Source: Diplonema papillatum (taxonomy: Eukaryota; Euglenozoa; Diplonemea; Diplonemida; Diplonemidae). From it: DNA of 64,000 nucleotides. Position numbers and translations under genes: made by a program. This document shows, in pieces, positions 22,278 through 31,036 of this stretch (its first letter is position 1; each line of letters starts with the position of its first letter). The notes beneath the pieces are model-generated. The model did no database searches. It was not told the origin of the DNA and saw only the letters and a program-made list of their open reading frames with translations. The stretch covers positions 22,773 through 86,772 of the forward strand of contig JAPJBO010000944.1 in assembly GCA_030068145.1 (NCBI GenBank). Reading direction: 5' to 3'.

Positions 22278-23251
22278 TCACGGCGGGCATAGAGGGCGGA
22301 GTCCCATCGAGTCGCCCGCTGTGTACGTCTTCCACACGGTCACTACGCCCGCAGCAAACAGCGCCACCAACGATCCCAAGATGATGGCGGCCAGGGCGTA
22401 GATGATGTAGTGACTCTTCCCGTTGGCCGTGATGTACGAGCTGATGGGACCCCGCCCCAGGACGGTCCCGAGGGACCCGATGACGAAATAGAACCCAGCC
22501 TCCGCCAGCGGCAGTTCGTCGTACATGTAGAACTCGGCGCACGCTTTCGAAGCGACCAGCGCCGTGGCGACGGTCGCAGTTGCCGCAGACACCTCGGGCA
22601 GGATTTTGTGTGACATTTCGAAGAGCAAGATGCCGAGGATCATCCCGCCGCCGATCCCCAGCAGACTGGCGCCGACGCCGGCTGCGATCGACAAGACGGG
22701 GTAGTACACCACGTTCTTCGCGTCCCACAAGAACTCGTCGCCGCGCATAGTGTACCCGGCTTCGATGACGGCTTTGTCGGCCTGCTGCAGGTACGTCCCG
22801 GCGGCGAAGGTCACGGCCGCCATGCCCGCCACAACCGCCACCGTCGTCGCCCAGTACCCGAACGAGCCGCACGTGACGTACTGGGCCCGGTACCACGACA
22901 TGGCCACGAGGATCGCCCACACCGCGGCGCAGTACAGGAGCTTTTCCGGCGGAACCTGCCGGAACCGACGCGTGAGGATTCCCTCCAGCGCCGCGTTCTC
23001 CACCTCGGGCGCCAGGGGCGGCTTTCGAGGGAGCAAGGGGGCCGACTCCGATGCGACCCGCTTCCGCTCCAGCTCCGCCTTCGTTCGCTTCGCCTTGTCC
23101 AGCGTCCGCCGGAGCATGTACCCGAGGAGCACAACCAGCAGGACCAGCCGCAGCCACTGCGGAAGCACCTGCCCCAGCATGTGGCCCACGAGCGTGCCCG
23201 ACAGTGTCATCGGCAGCAGGATCATGATCGCATTCCAGTCGATAAGCGGGC
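22278..23251 (-). CDS. TauE/SafE-family membrane transporter, exon 2 (C-terminal half)
   Basis: Encodes PLIDWNAIMILLPMTLSGTL and then hydrophobic helices, a cytosolic charged loop (RRTLDKAKRTKAELERKR), the second family repeat with SIAAGVGASLLGIGGGMILG, and ATVATALVASKACAEFYMYD. TauE/SafE proteins are integral-membrane permeases linked to sulfite, sulfoacetate and other anion export; a plant/protist subgroup is large like this one. It starts after an acceptor (cccacgtag|GC) and completes the split Gly codon from exon 1 (HPVR-G-PLIDW, phase 1). The protein is about 485 residues. The tail TAGDSMGLRPLCPP ends where the decayed duplicate begins, so the original C-terminus may have been altered. 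The transported substrate is not inferable. Confidence 0.92.
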
Positions 23252-24136
23252 CTACGTGGGTGCGTGTGTATGCGTGTAGAACTCAATTATGGGTAACCCC
23301 TGTTGCGGAATATAGCCCAGGGTATTCACATCCACCTCACGTCACAGCTGAGGTTACTGCCGACTGCTCGCGGTGTCCGCGCAGTGTTCGGTAGCGGGGC
23401 AGTCGTCACGTGGGTACACAGTTTTGAGCCCTAATCCGAGACTCGCTCGCGGAGAAGCGGCGCGAATCACTTGTCGCCAAGCATTCTGCAATGCTGAAGA
23501 CTGCTACCCCTTGTGTGTGGTCCTTTTTTAAGATGGGTTGTGCGCTCTCTCTCCCTTAAGGTTGCCGCCCGAGGGAACCGGCTGTGAGCCGAAGCTCGGC
23601 GCCCGGAGAGAACTTCGCGGCGGCACCCGCCCTGCACGAGACACGCGCCTACTAAGACCCGTGCGCGGCTACCCTAGCACCCTCCATGTTGCACCTTCCT
23701 CGGATGCTACGGTCGGGAAGAGGCTTCAAAGTAGTTGGGAAACCACGTTCCCCTTCCCCGCGTTCTGCGTGTGGAGTTACCACCGGGCAACTGCCGCAGC
23801 AGCCGCAGATACGTCCTGCGCCCTTGGCTCACTTTCGGGAGGTGTCGCTGCTCACCTACCAGTGTGTTCCTGGTTGTTGCCCTCGACTGCTACCCCGTGG
23901 GTGGAAGGGGGGGAAAATATTAGTTTAGTGTTTGGGCCGCATCTTGCCTCTCATGACTGTGTGAGGCTGGCATCAAGTCTTCTTCGCGGGAATACGGAGG
24001 TTTTCTTTTCGTCGCTTTTTCTTGGCAAGTGGACGGTACGCTCAGAGACACGGGGTTTGCGACTTGACGCAAGCAAGCTTGCTAGGAGAAAGTGGTTGAC
24101 TTAGTCGATCCACTCCCACACTAAGATAGACTGCTG
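23252..24136. other. 3' part of the TauE/SafE intron; delta-like copy
   Basis: No coding signal. ggggggaaaatattagttta at about 23909 with cttgcctctcatgactg is a delta-family copy. Confidence 0.5.
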
Positions 24137-24220
24137 ATGGTGTTTGGGTTAGAATGCAAAGAATCTGTGGCGATAATCAGCATCGCCGGCGTCGCGGTTA
24201 TCTCTTCGCACGTGATATAT
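24137..24220 (-). repeat. LINE 3'-end fragment (copy 5), target of the TIR element
   Basis: Matches the 3' terminus of the LINE family (ttagaatgcaaagaatctgt, cgcggttatctcttcgcacg). It breaks at cgtgatatat, and LINE-like sequence (atatcatgttttcgcctctt) resumes at 25710 beyond the TIR element. Confidence 0.85.
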
Positions 24221-24685
24221 GAGACGATGCCAAAACCCCCCCCCCTTTGCACTAATAAATATCTTTTTGACGTCACCCCATACTGGCCCCGAACCCCCGT
24301 CTGTGTGGCCCAAAACGGGTCCCAAACGGTTTTTGACGGGCTGAGTCGAGGTAAAGGGGTCTCCGAAGGTCCACGAATGGGCCCAGGTGGGCCCCGGAGC
24401 GGGCACTCAGCGCGAGGGGGAGAGCCCCCCAAAATGGGGTCATTTTCGGGCCTCGCCACTATTCAAGCTAGTCAAACACTTTCTGGCCTCCAGCGGGAAA
24501 CCCAGACTTCAAAACGACAAGATCGGCTGTGTTCAGCCGTAGATAGCCACCAGCGGGTCCTCTTGAAGCCGAAGAATGCTCTCGGGGGTCACAGTTAGCC
24601 CCATGTGTGCAGCGCCAGCGGTGGGCAGGCACACGCTCAGAATGTGTGGTATGCAAGTGCACCCTGCCTAGAATCCGGCTTCACC
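24221..24685 (+). repeat. Left terminal inverted repeat (465 bp)
   Basis: Pairs with 25216-25709; ends at cctagaatccggcttcacc. Indels in the C run and in the distal part account for the length difference. Confidence 0.85.
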
Positions 24686-24811
24686 CGCTTTTGAGAACAC
24701 AGTGCTTACAAGGAAAACGCAGAATATAGGGTGGAAAAATTCAAAAGAACCAAGATGAGGACTGTGGGCCCCCCCGCCAACGCCAATCTCGGCAGCCTTT
24801 CCCCGGTTCTT

Positions 24812-25156
24812 TCAGAGATTGTCACCCACGACCATTCCAACAGCCCTGTACCGGGCACGTGCCCAGTCCAAACCGCTCACGATGCGTCGCCGGCTCGCCT
24901 CGTCGTCAAGGCTGTTGAAGGCTTCTGAAAGCCTACCAGAAAGGCGCTTCCAGATGTCAACGTTCTCCTCCTCTGTCATTAGGGCGAGAAAGAAACCGAT
25001 CAGGTCCTCACCAGAGACCTTTTCGCAAAAGGTCCTGCTGGCTACGAGTCGTCTCTGCATGGACTGACCACGTCTCGTTTCCTCATGAAACGGCGACAAC
25101 TTCTGCATTGCTCTCACCGATGACTCCACGAACTCCAGACCCGTGATCTTTGGCAT
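24812..25156 (-). CDS. Hypothetical 114-aa protein of the TIR element
   Basis: ATG at 25154-25156 opens MPKITGLEFVESSVRAMQKL and the frame runs to TGA at 24812-24814. The protein is mixed charged and helical, with GEDLIGFFLALMTEEENVD and SLDDEASRRRIVSGLDWARA; no Cys/His cluster, signal peptide or membrane helix. It fills most of the 530-bp interior between the inverted repeats and is read on the same strand as the host transporter gene. Intactness in an element whose TIRs have diverged suggests selection or a captured gene. No family recognised; a DNA-binding or accessory role is only a guess. Confidence 0.6.
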   Translation of the reverse strand: MPKITGLEFVESSVRAMQKLSPFHEETRRGQSMQRRLVASRTFCEKVSGEDLIGFFLALMTEEENVDIWKRLSGRLSEAFNSLDDEASRRRIVSGLDWARARYRAVGMVVGDNL

Positions 25157-25215
25157 TTTCCCTCTCTTAGTTTCCGTTTTCCTGGGTCAACCTGTATTCT
25201 TAATTCGTATTGCTG

Positions 25216-25709
25216 GTAAAGCCGGATTCTAGGCAGGGTGCACCTGCTGCACCCACTCTATTTACAAGGTGTGCCTGCCCACCGCAGGCGCTGCAGGCGG
25301 GGTGGCCAAGTAGGGCTATCTGAGACCCCTGAGAACATTCTTCGGCTTCAAGAGGACCCGCTGGTGGCTATCTACAGCGGAGCACAGCCGATCTTGTCGT
25401 TGTGTAGTCTGGGTTTCCCGCTGGAGGCCAGAAGGTGTTTGACTAGCTTCAGAAGTGGCGAGGCTTTGAAAATGGCTCCATTTGGGGGGCACCCCCCCTC
25501 GCACTGAGTGCCCGCTCCGGGGCCCACCTGGGCCCACCTGGGCCTATTCGTGGGCCTTCAGAGACCCCTTTACCTCGACTCAGCCCGCCAAAAACCGTTT
25601 GGGAACCGTTTTGGGCCACACAAGTGGGGTTTCGGGACCAGTATGGGGTGACATCAAATTTTTTTTTATTAGTGCAAAGGGGGGGGGGGGGGGGGTTTGG
25701 CATCGTACC
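25216..25709 (-). repeat. Right terminal inverted repeat (494 bp)
   Basis: Reverse complement of the left arm with a longer C/G run (25679-25695) and a duplicated gggcccaggt word. Confidence 0.85.
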
Positions 25710-25713
25710 ATAT

Positions 25714-26266
25714 CATGTTTTCGCCTCTTCGAAGAAAGGGGCGTTTTCGAAAAAGAATAGGCATGTGTTTGGTTTGTACGTGCCCAGGGAGGATTAGACT
25801 GCTAGTGGATTATCAGAGTGAGTGAATATGATCGTTAGGTTAATCTTCTCCCACGATCAGTGGTAGGACAGGTTCAACTATTGGGCACTACAGTTACCGG
25901 GCAAGCTGGTTCAGATCGACACGGTTTGCCATCAAGTTCTTGGCTTGAAGGGGAAGGTCATCTCCCGACCGCGCCCTGGAACTGTTGATTGGTACTGTGC
26001 TATGGGCAGCGGACCGTACAAAGACACCAAACCAAGCACGCTGCCAGCGTTCTCTTTCGCGTTTACAATGCATTCTTACTGAGAGATTATATATTTTCAA
26101 GCGACACTCAACTGCTGATGGGCATGGGCGAACCCAGCCCGCTAATGCCTTCGACGACCTGATGAGTCTCATGCTTCTGCAATTCCCATTGACTATCGCG
26201 TCTGGCCGCGGTCTTCATCGTTCCCAGAGCCAAGACATCCACCGATAAGTACTACGAAATACACAC
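25714..26266. other. 5' part of the TauE/SafE intron
   Basis: Begins with LINE-like tatcatgttttcgcctcttc and then unique sequence up to the exon 1 donor at 26266. No coding signal. Confidence 0.5.
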
Positions 26267-26750
26267 CGCGCACGGGATGCTTCCTCGACAGCATGTACAG
26301 CAAGTTGAGCCCGGCACAGCCGAAGATGGTGGCCTGCGACATGGGGACCGCCTTGTCGGGAGAGTACCGTGCGGCCAGGATATACACCGGCACCAGGATC
26401 CCGCCCCCGCCGATGCCAGCCACAGCGGCGAGTGACGTCACGAAGAATGCGACGACGCCGGCGAATATCTGGTTCGCCAAGGGCGCGGGCGCGGAGAGGT
26501 CTTGGGGCACCGACGGCGTCAGCGTGGGAAGCAACGCGGGGTCTGTGTTGCTGCTCGGGGGGATGGGGCCGGGATTTACCGGCGGCGGCGTTCCAGTCGT
26601 TGCCCGGGATAAAGCGTCGCTCTTGCCCTGCGCCCCGCCAGGAGCCCCCGCGTCGGCATCCTTCGCGCCGCGGGACGGGTGCAAAGACAGCAGGATGAAG
26701 GCGGCCGCGAAACCCGCCGCCGCGAACACCCGGGGCGGAAGTTGCCGCAT
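26267..26750 (-). CDS. TauE/SafE-family membrane transporter, exon 1 (N-terminal half)
   Basis: ATG at 26748-26750 opens MRQLPPRVFAAAGFAAAFIL, a likely signal peptide or signal anchor, then a Pro/Thr-rich luminal linker and the first TauE/SafE repeat: IFAGVVAFFVTSLAAVAGIG, GGGILVPVYILAARYSPDKA, then PMSQATIFGCAGLNLLYMLS. The glycine-rich AGIGGGGILVP is diagnostic and is mirrored by GIGGGMILG in exon 2. The exon ends CGC-G|GTGTGT in phase 1; intron 23252-26266 is 3015 bp. A GTG nine bases upstream is in frame but the ATG is preferred. Confidence 0.9.
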
Positions 26751-26861
26751 GTCGCCCACCCGCCCCTTACCACTCTCCCTACCCCGGCTGTCGGGCGACA
26801 GGTCAAAGACACACCCAAAGACACACCCCCTATATCTGTCCGTGTCAGAGTTTTAGTAGTA

Positions 26862-26916
26862 AGGAGCGTTAGTGGAAACTCATTTGCATGCAAATGACTC
26901 CCCACTAACGAAACAA
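26862..26916. mobile_element. Short palindromic insertion, copy 3
   Basis: cgttagtggaaactcatttg, then catgcaaatgactccccactaacg: the same palindrome as at 8581, in reverse. It lies about 110 bp upstream of the transporter start codon. Its outer part (ccactaacgaaacaagggat) recurs at 27856 beyond the retroelement fragment. Confidence 0.6.
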
Positions 26917-26938
26917 GGGATGGCTTGTCGTTTCCCAA

Positions 26939-27685
26939 ATGACAAGGAACGCGCACTGTTTCGAAGCGTTACGCCCGTACAAGGCGAAAGCGCAGGCGGA
27001 GGAAGCGGAGCTGCGGCAGAAGGGCGTCTTCGTGAAGTTAGAGCACGTGCCACGCGAGCAGAACGTAGACGCCGACGCTCTGTCGAACCGCGCGATGGAC
27101 GAAGTTCAAAGACGAGCGACGGCGGAATATCGCGACTCGGTGACCGCGAAGTCATACGCGATGAAGAGCGCGATGCGACGCCTGGCAAAGATTGTACAGA
27201 AGCCAGTGCATCCTCCGGCAATCGAGATGCACGTCAACGTCCTGACGTCTCTTGGAGGCGGGAACATGGCCGGCGTCAATTAGAGGCCGCAGATGTCGAA
27301 CTAGCAGGCCTTCGAAGACGTGATGCGCGCGTATGAGGCAGCCGCACGAGAGCAGACGGCGAAGAAGGCCGGCGAAAACGTGCGAACCGTACCGCAAGCA
27401 GGACTCCGCAAAGCTGCGACGCTGAACGGCAGCTTTCGTCCCCAGATGCATTACCCGTCGGGATGGGAACGCAAGCAGGCCCGATGGAAACACGAAGTCA
27501 AGCAGGTGCAACGAGCAGCGCAGAATGAGCGCAAGACGGGCACCAAGAGCAGATCAGAACGTTGGGACCGTGCCAAGCCGAAGAAGGAGTCCAAAAGCGA
27601 AGCAACAACACCAACACGGAGACGCAGACCGAAGGCAGCCAAGCAGACCTCCCAGGGCAGGGGGGAACCTGCGGCGGTGAAGTAA
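26939..27685 (+). pseudogene. Retroelement fragment: RNase H end plus basic tail, two in-frame TAGs
   Basis: One reading frame encodes LEHVPREQNVDADALSNRAM, typical of the C-terminal edge of RNase HI, then a helical segment, then TAG at 27281-27283 and TAG again 21 bases later, then QAFEDVMRAYEAAAREQTAK and a strongly basic tail (ERWDRAKPKKESKSEATTPT) to a stop at 27685. The parent element is unknown; no RT precedes it. The last ~160 bp resemble 38936-39110, marking a dispersed 3' end. Confidence 0.65.
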
Positions 27686-28110
27686 CGAAGCTCATCCTAG
27701 TGTCCGATAAAACCCCTTGTCGATACCACCCAACGACTGCGACGCGCGTGCGAAATGTCGGACGCTAGCGTCTGTCAAGAGCATGCGTGACTCAGCCGTG
27801 TTTTAAAGGTGAGATGAGAGGCATCGGCTCTGTCTCACTCTGTCCAAGGACTATACCACTAACAAAACAAGGGATGGAGTTTTAGAGCTGATTTGAGTCA
27901 CCTTGCGAAGAGATGTGTAGTAGACAGCACATTTTTGCACTGAAGCTCTGAGGGAAGTCTTCGGGGATCGGTGTGTCGATGGACGGCGTTGCGCCACGCA
28001 AACCCGGGATTGGGGCCGGGGGAGGGAGGCGGCTGCCAGAGATCAGGGTCGAGAGACAAGCTTTCAGATTTCGTCGCGAGGTGACCCCTCGCCCGCTAAA
28101 GTGCCCCACT
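27686..28110. other. No gene; retroelement 3' end and flank
   Basis: Retroelement 3' sequence to about 27800, then ccactaacaaaacaagggat at 27856, a near copy of 26902-26921, consistent with a duplicated target. Nothing further is recognised. Confidence 0.45.
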
Positions 28111-28290
28111 CAGGCCCTCACCCCCTCTCAGGCCCTCACCCCCTCTCAGGCCCTCACCCCCTCTCAGGACCTCACCCCCTCTCAGGCCCTCACCCCCTCT
28201 CAGGCCCTCACCCCCTCTCAGGCCCTCACCCCCTCTCAGGCCCTCACCCCCTCTCAGGCCCTCACCCCCTCTCAGGCCCTCACCCCCTCG
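28111..28290 (+). repeat. 18-bp minisatellite, 10 units
   Basis: caggccctcaccccctct repeated about ten times, nearly perfect (one unit has caggacctc). The 18-bp length keeps all frames open, giving the artefactual ALTPSQ repeat. Confidence 0.95.
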
Positions 28291-29275
28291 CCATTTTTTT
28301 TTCGCGTCAGAAGTTCCTGTTCTGGCCCTGCCGCGAACAACAGGCACGGGGCGGTGGTCGAAATGCCGCTCCACGAGCAAGGCCCCGATAAACAGGCAGA
28401 ACGACAGTTTTCAGCCAAGCACAGCCCTGTCTGTGCATATTGAAAGTGGTTGGATCAGACACAGGTGGACAGAACGTATTCGGGTACCTCGCTATGAATG
28501 GATCACTTTCTGAGAAACTATGCTGATCGTGCAAACAAGACCCGGCGGCAAGTAGTGTCGCCTCCCATACGGTACAGCTGCAGGTGACTGGCAAAGGCCC
28601 CCCTGACACACAATTTCTTGGGCGCGCAACGACTCACCGGGCGCATGCACTGGCCGGTGCACTGTTGTGTGCGGCGGGACAAGGCGGGGGGGCAGGCGAG
28701 AGGATAGCTAGCCAAGAAATGCCAAGAGAAAAAAAGAACCGTCTTTATTTCGTCAGAAGTTGGGCACCCCCTGTGTGTGGGTGGCGTTTTCTCCTTCGTT
28801 TTCGGTTGCCGAAGTGAAAGCACTCGCGTTTTCGTCCGTGTGGTGTGTGTAGCCACCCGTTGGATAAAAGAAAAAGGAGAACAGCAAGCCGCCAACCGGC
28901 ACTCTTTCCGTAACGACAATGCGCGCTTTTGACCTCAAATGAAGAAAGGAGAGAAATCAACGTTGACTTTCAAAACGGTCGGGTGGCGGCGGATGGCAAA
29001 CCTTCTTTTCCACTGCTTCAACGGAGAGCGTCGTTCCCGGGCCTTAGACGAACGGGACGATGCCAAGGCTAGCGATAGAAGACAAAATACAAAAGAGCGA
29101 CGGAGAACCTTCCACCCCGGACGCAGCCAAACAGAGAAAGAAAACGGCGGCGCACTTCCACCGCCGACGACACGCGACAAGAAATTGCGTGGGCGTGTCG
29201 GCAGCAATCATAATATGGGTTTGCAGTGCGCGCCGAGAGGGCTGTTTGGCTTCGGGGAGAGGTTCGGTTGGGGCG
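28291..29275. other. No gene recognised
   Basis: Overlapping ORFs on both strands (28518-28919, 28939-29406) lack motifs; one plus segment (MPRLAIEDKIQKSDGEPS at 29060) is hydrophilic and could be a fragment, but support is thin. Confidence 0.4.
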
Positions 29276-29279
29276 CGAG

Positions 29280-29900
29280 AACCCGCGTGGAATGGGAACA
29301 TCGTGTCCCGTCTGCGCCGTGTTTCGGGCCTTTAAGCCACGGACACATAAGGTGGACCATCATCGACGCGGAACCTGAATGGCTGCAGACAGGACAGCCG
29401 ATGTGAGTCTGGCTTGTCTGGCGGCTGTCCGTAGCTCGTCACAGCCAGGACCACCATGCTGCGAGAGCACCGGAAGTCCGTCTCGGGGGGAAAGCCCCTA
29501 CAACCGCAGCTGTGCAAACAGTTAAAAATCAGGGTGCCCGCCCTGAGTCGGACATGCACTGACCTGTCTTCTGCAAAGTAAACACCGCAGAGCGCAGAGT
29601 TCGGTTGAGGCGGGGTACGCTTCATGCTGATGGCAACTGGTGGACACATACAGATGAGGCACGTACAAAAGACAACTACGGTGTGTGCCTGCCGCATGCA
29701 CGGGGGGGATTGCAAGAACGTGGATACGTGCTCAACACCGCGCTGGACCCGGCCGCGCCGTGGTTCGGTCTTTTAAGCCACGGGCACAAGGCGGGCCATC
29801 ATCAGCGCGGAACCTGAGTGTCTGCAGACACGACAGCGGTGTGAGTCGGGTTTGTCAGGCGGCTGTTTGGAGCTCGTCACATGCACGGGGGGAAAAGAGG
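29280..29900 (+). repeat. Two tandem gamma repeat copies
   Basis: Both copies carry ctgcgccgtgtttcgggcct or its variant, then taagccacgg, tgcagacaggacag and gtagctcgtcac. They are separated by unrelated sequence at 29530-29700. The second ends about 30 bp before the epimerase stop codon. Confidence 0.75.
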
Positions 29901-29933
29901 GAGGGTAGTGCTTCTTTTTCGCCCTCAGGCCCG

Positions 29934-30626
29934 TCATGCCGCCTCGAGCTTTTCCGGCTGCGGGTACTGAGACCGGACCGCCGACCTCATTTTTTCGATC
30001 ACCTGCTTCGGCGACGCCGCCTTGAAGATGGCAGTGCCGGCGACGATGTCGTTGGCGCCCGCCTGCGCCGCGGGCACGACGGTCTCGGCGTCTAAGCCGC
30101 CGTCGACTTGGATGGAGAGGTCCGGGTGCGACCTGCGTACGGACGACACTTTCTGCAGCTGCTCTGTCATGAACGATTGCCCGCCGAATCCCGGGCGGAC
30201 GGTCATGACCAGCAGGTTGTCGATGAGGTCCAAGTACGGCTCCACTGCCGACAACGGCGTGTCGGGTGAAAGAGACAGGCCGACCTCCATGCCTGCTTTC
30301 CTCACCGCTGCGATCAGAGACTCGGTCTTCTCCTTCGTCTGCGTGGCTTCGATGTGAAAAGTGTACCGGCTAGCGTTGCCCTTCAAAGGTTCGACCCATT
30401 GGTCAGGGTTGGAAACCATCAAGTGGCAGTCTAGGTAAGCAACGGGAAGGTGCTTCCGGATGCACTTCACGACTGGGGGGCCCCAGCTGAGGTTGGGGAC
30501 GAAGTGGCCGTCCATGATGTCCACGTGCAGGGAGTCGGCTCCCTCGGCGAGGATGTGCTGCGACTCTTCCGCAAGCTTCGCGAGGTCGCATGCGAGCAGA
30601 GACGGCGCAATCCGCACTTTCGGCAT
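29934..30626 (-). CDS. rpe: Ribulose-phosphate 3-epimerase
   Basis: 230 residues, full family length, starting MPKVRIAPSLLACDLAKLAE. Interconverts ribulose 5-phosphate and xylulose 5-phosphate in the pentose phosphate and Calvin cycles. A (beta/alpha)8 barrel is indicated by IAPSLLACD, SLHVDIMDGHFVPNL (metal and catalytic His and Asp), CHLMVSNP, LLVMTVRPGFGGQSF and IQVDGGLDAET near the end, with GTAIF closing the phosphate site. No transit peptide lies inside this ORF. An acceptor-like ccccccgcag|GCGAG at 30678-30679 allows 17 more in-frame codons, so an upstream exon (5' UTR or targeting sequence) is possible. Without it this would be the cytosolic form. Confidence 0.95.
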   Translation of the reverse strand: MPKVRIAPSLLACDLAKLAEESQHILAEGADSLHVDIMDGHFVPNLSWGPPVVKCIRKHLPVAYLDCHLMVSNPDQWVEPLKGNASRYTFHIEATQTKEKTESLIAAVRKAGMEVGLSLSPDTPLSAVEPYLDLIDNLLVMTVRPGFGGQSFMTEQLQKVSSVRRSHPDLSIQVDGGLDAETVVPAAQAGANDIVAGTAIFKAASPKQVIEKMRSAVRSQYPQPEKLEAA

Positions 30627-30682
30627 TGGTTGATTCTTCTTTGGGAAAGGGTGCTTTCCTTGTTGGAGTAGCTCGCCTGCGG

Positions 30683-30715
30683 GGGGAAAGGGTCTTAGTT
30701 TGATGCTAGAGCAAA
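30683..30715 (-). promoter_or_regulatory. Delta-like repeat forming a putative splice acceptor for rpe
   Basis: On the minus strand: catcaaactaagaccctttc, then cccccgcag. This offers a CTAA branch word, a pyrimidine tract and CAG directly before the rpe exon. The block is the delta family consensus (aaactaagatttccccc). Usage is inferred, not shown. Confidence 0.45.
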
Positions 30716-30913
30716 TATATGCGGTTCGATGCAACGTGTTGCTGCTGACCATATTCCGTACTTAGTCGGACAGTAGTCTCAGTTCAAGGCATGCGACTTT
30801 AGTCCAGTCTGCAGTCTGAGTCTGACCGTAATCCGCACTTAGTCGACGGTAGTTTCACAATGAGACGTAATGCTGGCAGGCGGGCGAGCCCGTTTCGCGG
30901 GGGAACACCGTCT

Positions 30914-31036
30914 TCACGCGTCGCGGGCTCTCTCCTTCTTGGCAATTGCACGGCCTACGGCGGCGGCTAGCGTCTTGATGGGAAACTTCAGCTTCCAGGG
31001 CACGTCCTGCGGATACTCGGGCACGGCATCGTTCAC
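30914..31036 (-). CDS. Terminal exon of an unidentified gene (40 codons plus stop)
   Basis: After an acceptor (gtcagactcag|GTGAAC) the minus frame reads VNDAVPEYPQDVPWKLKFPI, then KTLAAAVGRAIAKKERARDA and TGA at 30914-30916. The composition is strongly protein-like, with a basic helical C-terminus, and neither overlapping frame resembles it. It is too short to place in a family, and the preceding exon(s) between 31.1 and 32.4 kb could not be fixed. It ends about 240 bp upstream of the rpe exon on the same strand. Confidence 0.45.
   Translation of the reverse strand: MNDAVPEYPQDVPWKLKFPIKTLAAAVGRAIAKKERARDA

Larger units (their letters stand above)
24221..25709. mobile_element. Long-TIR DNA element with a single 114-aa ORF
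   Basis: The left 465 bp (24221-24685) and right 494 bp (25216-25709) are inverted copies, roughly 90% alike by eye, both opening with G..ACGATGCCAAA followed by a C run and ttgcactaataa. The ends are flanked by ATAT (24217-24220 and 25710-25713), and LINE-tail sequence continues across the gap, so the insertion is explicit. The 530-bp interior carries one ORF with no recognised transposase motif. It is either non-autonomous with a passenger gene or a minimal element of an unrecognised kind. It sits in the TauE/SafE intron. Confidence 0.85.

Noticed and set aside
21988..23286. 432-codon minus ORF overlapping the transporter
   Set aside because: A GC-rich shadow frame of exon 2; the TauE/SafE motifs are in the other frame and splice phase supports that one.
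28096..28443. ALTPSQ repeat protein
   Set aside because: Produced by the 18-bp minisatellite; all frames on both strands are open there and no flanking coding sequence supports it.
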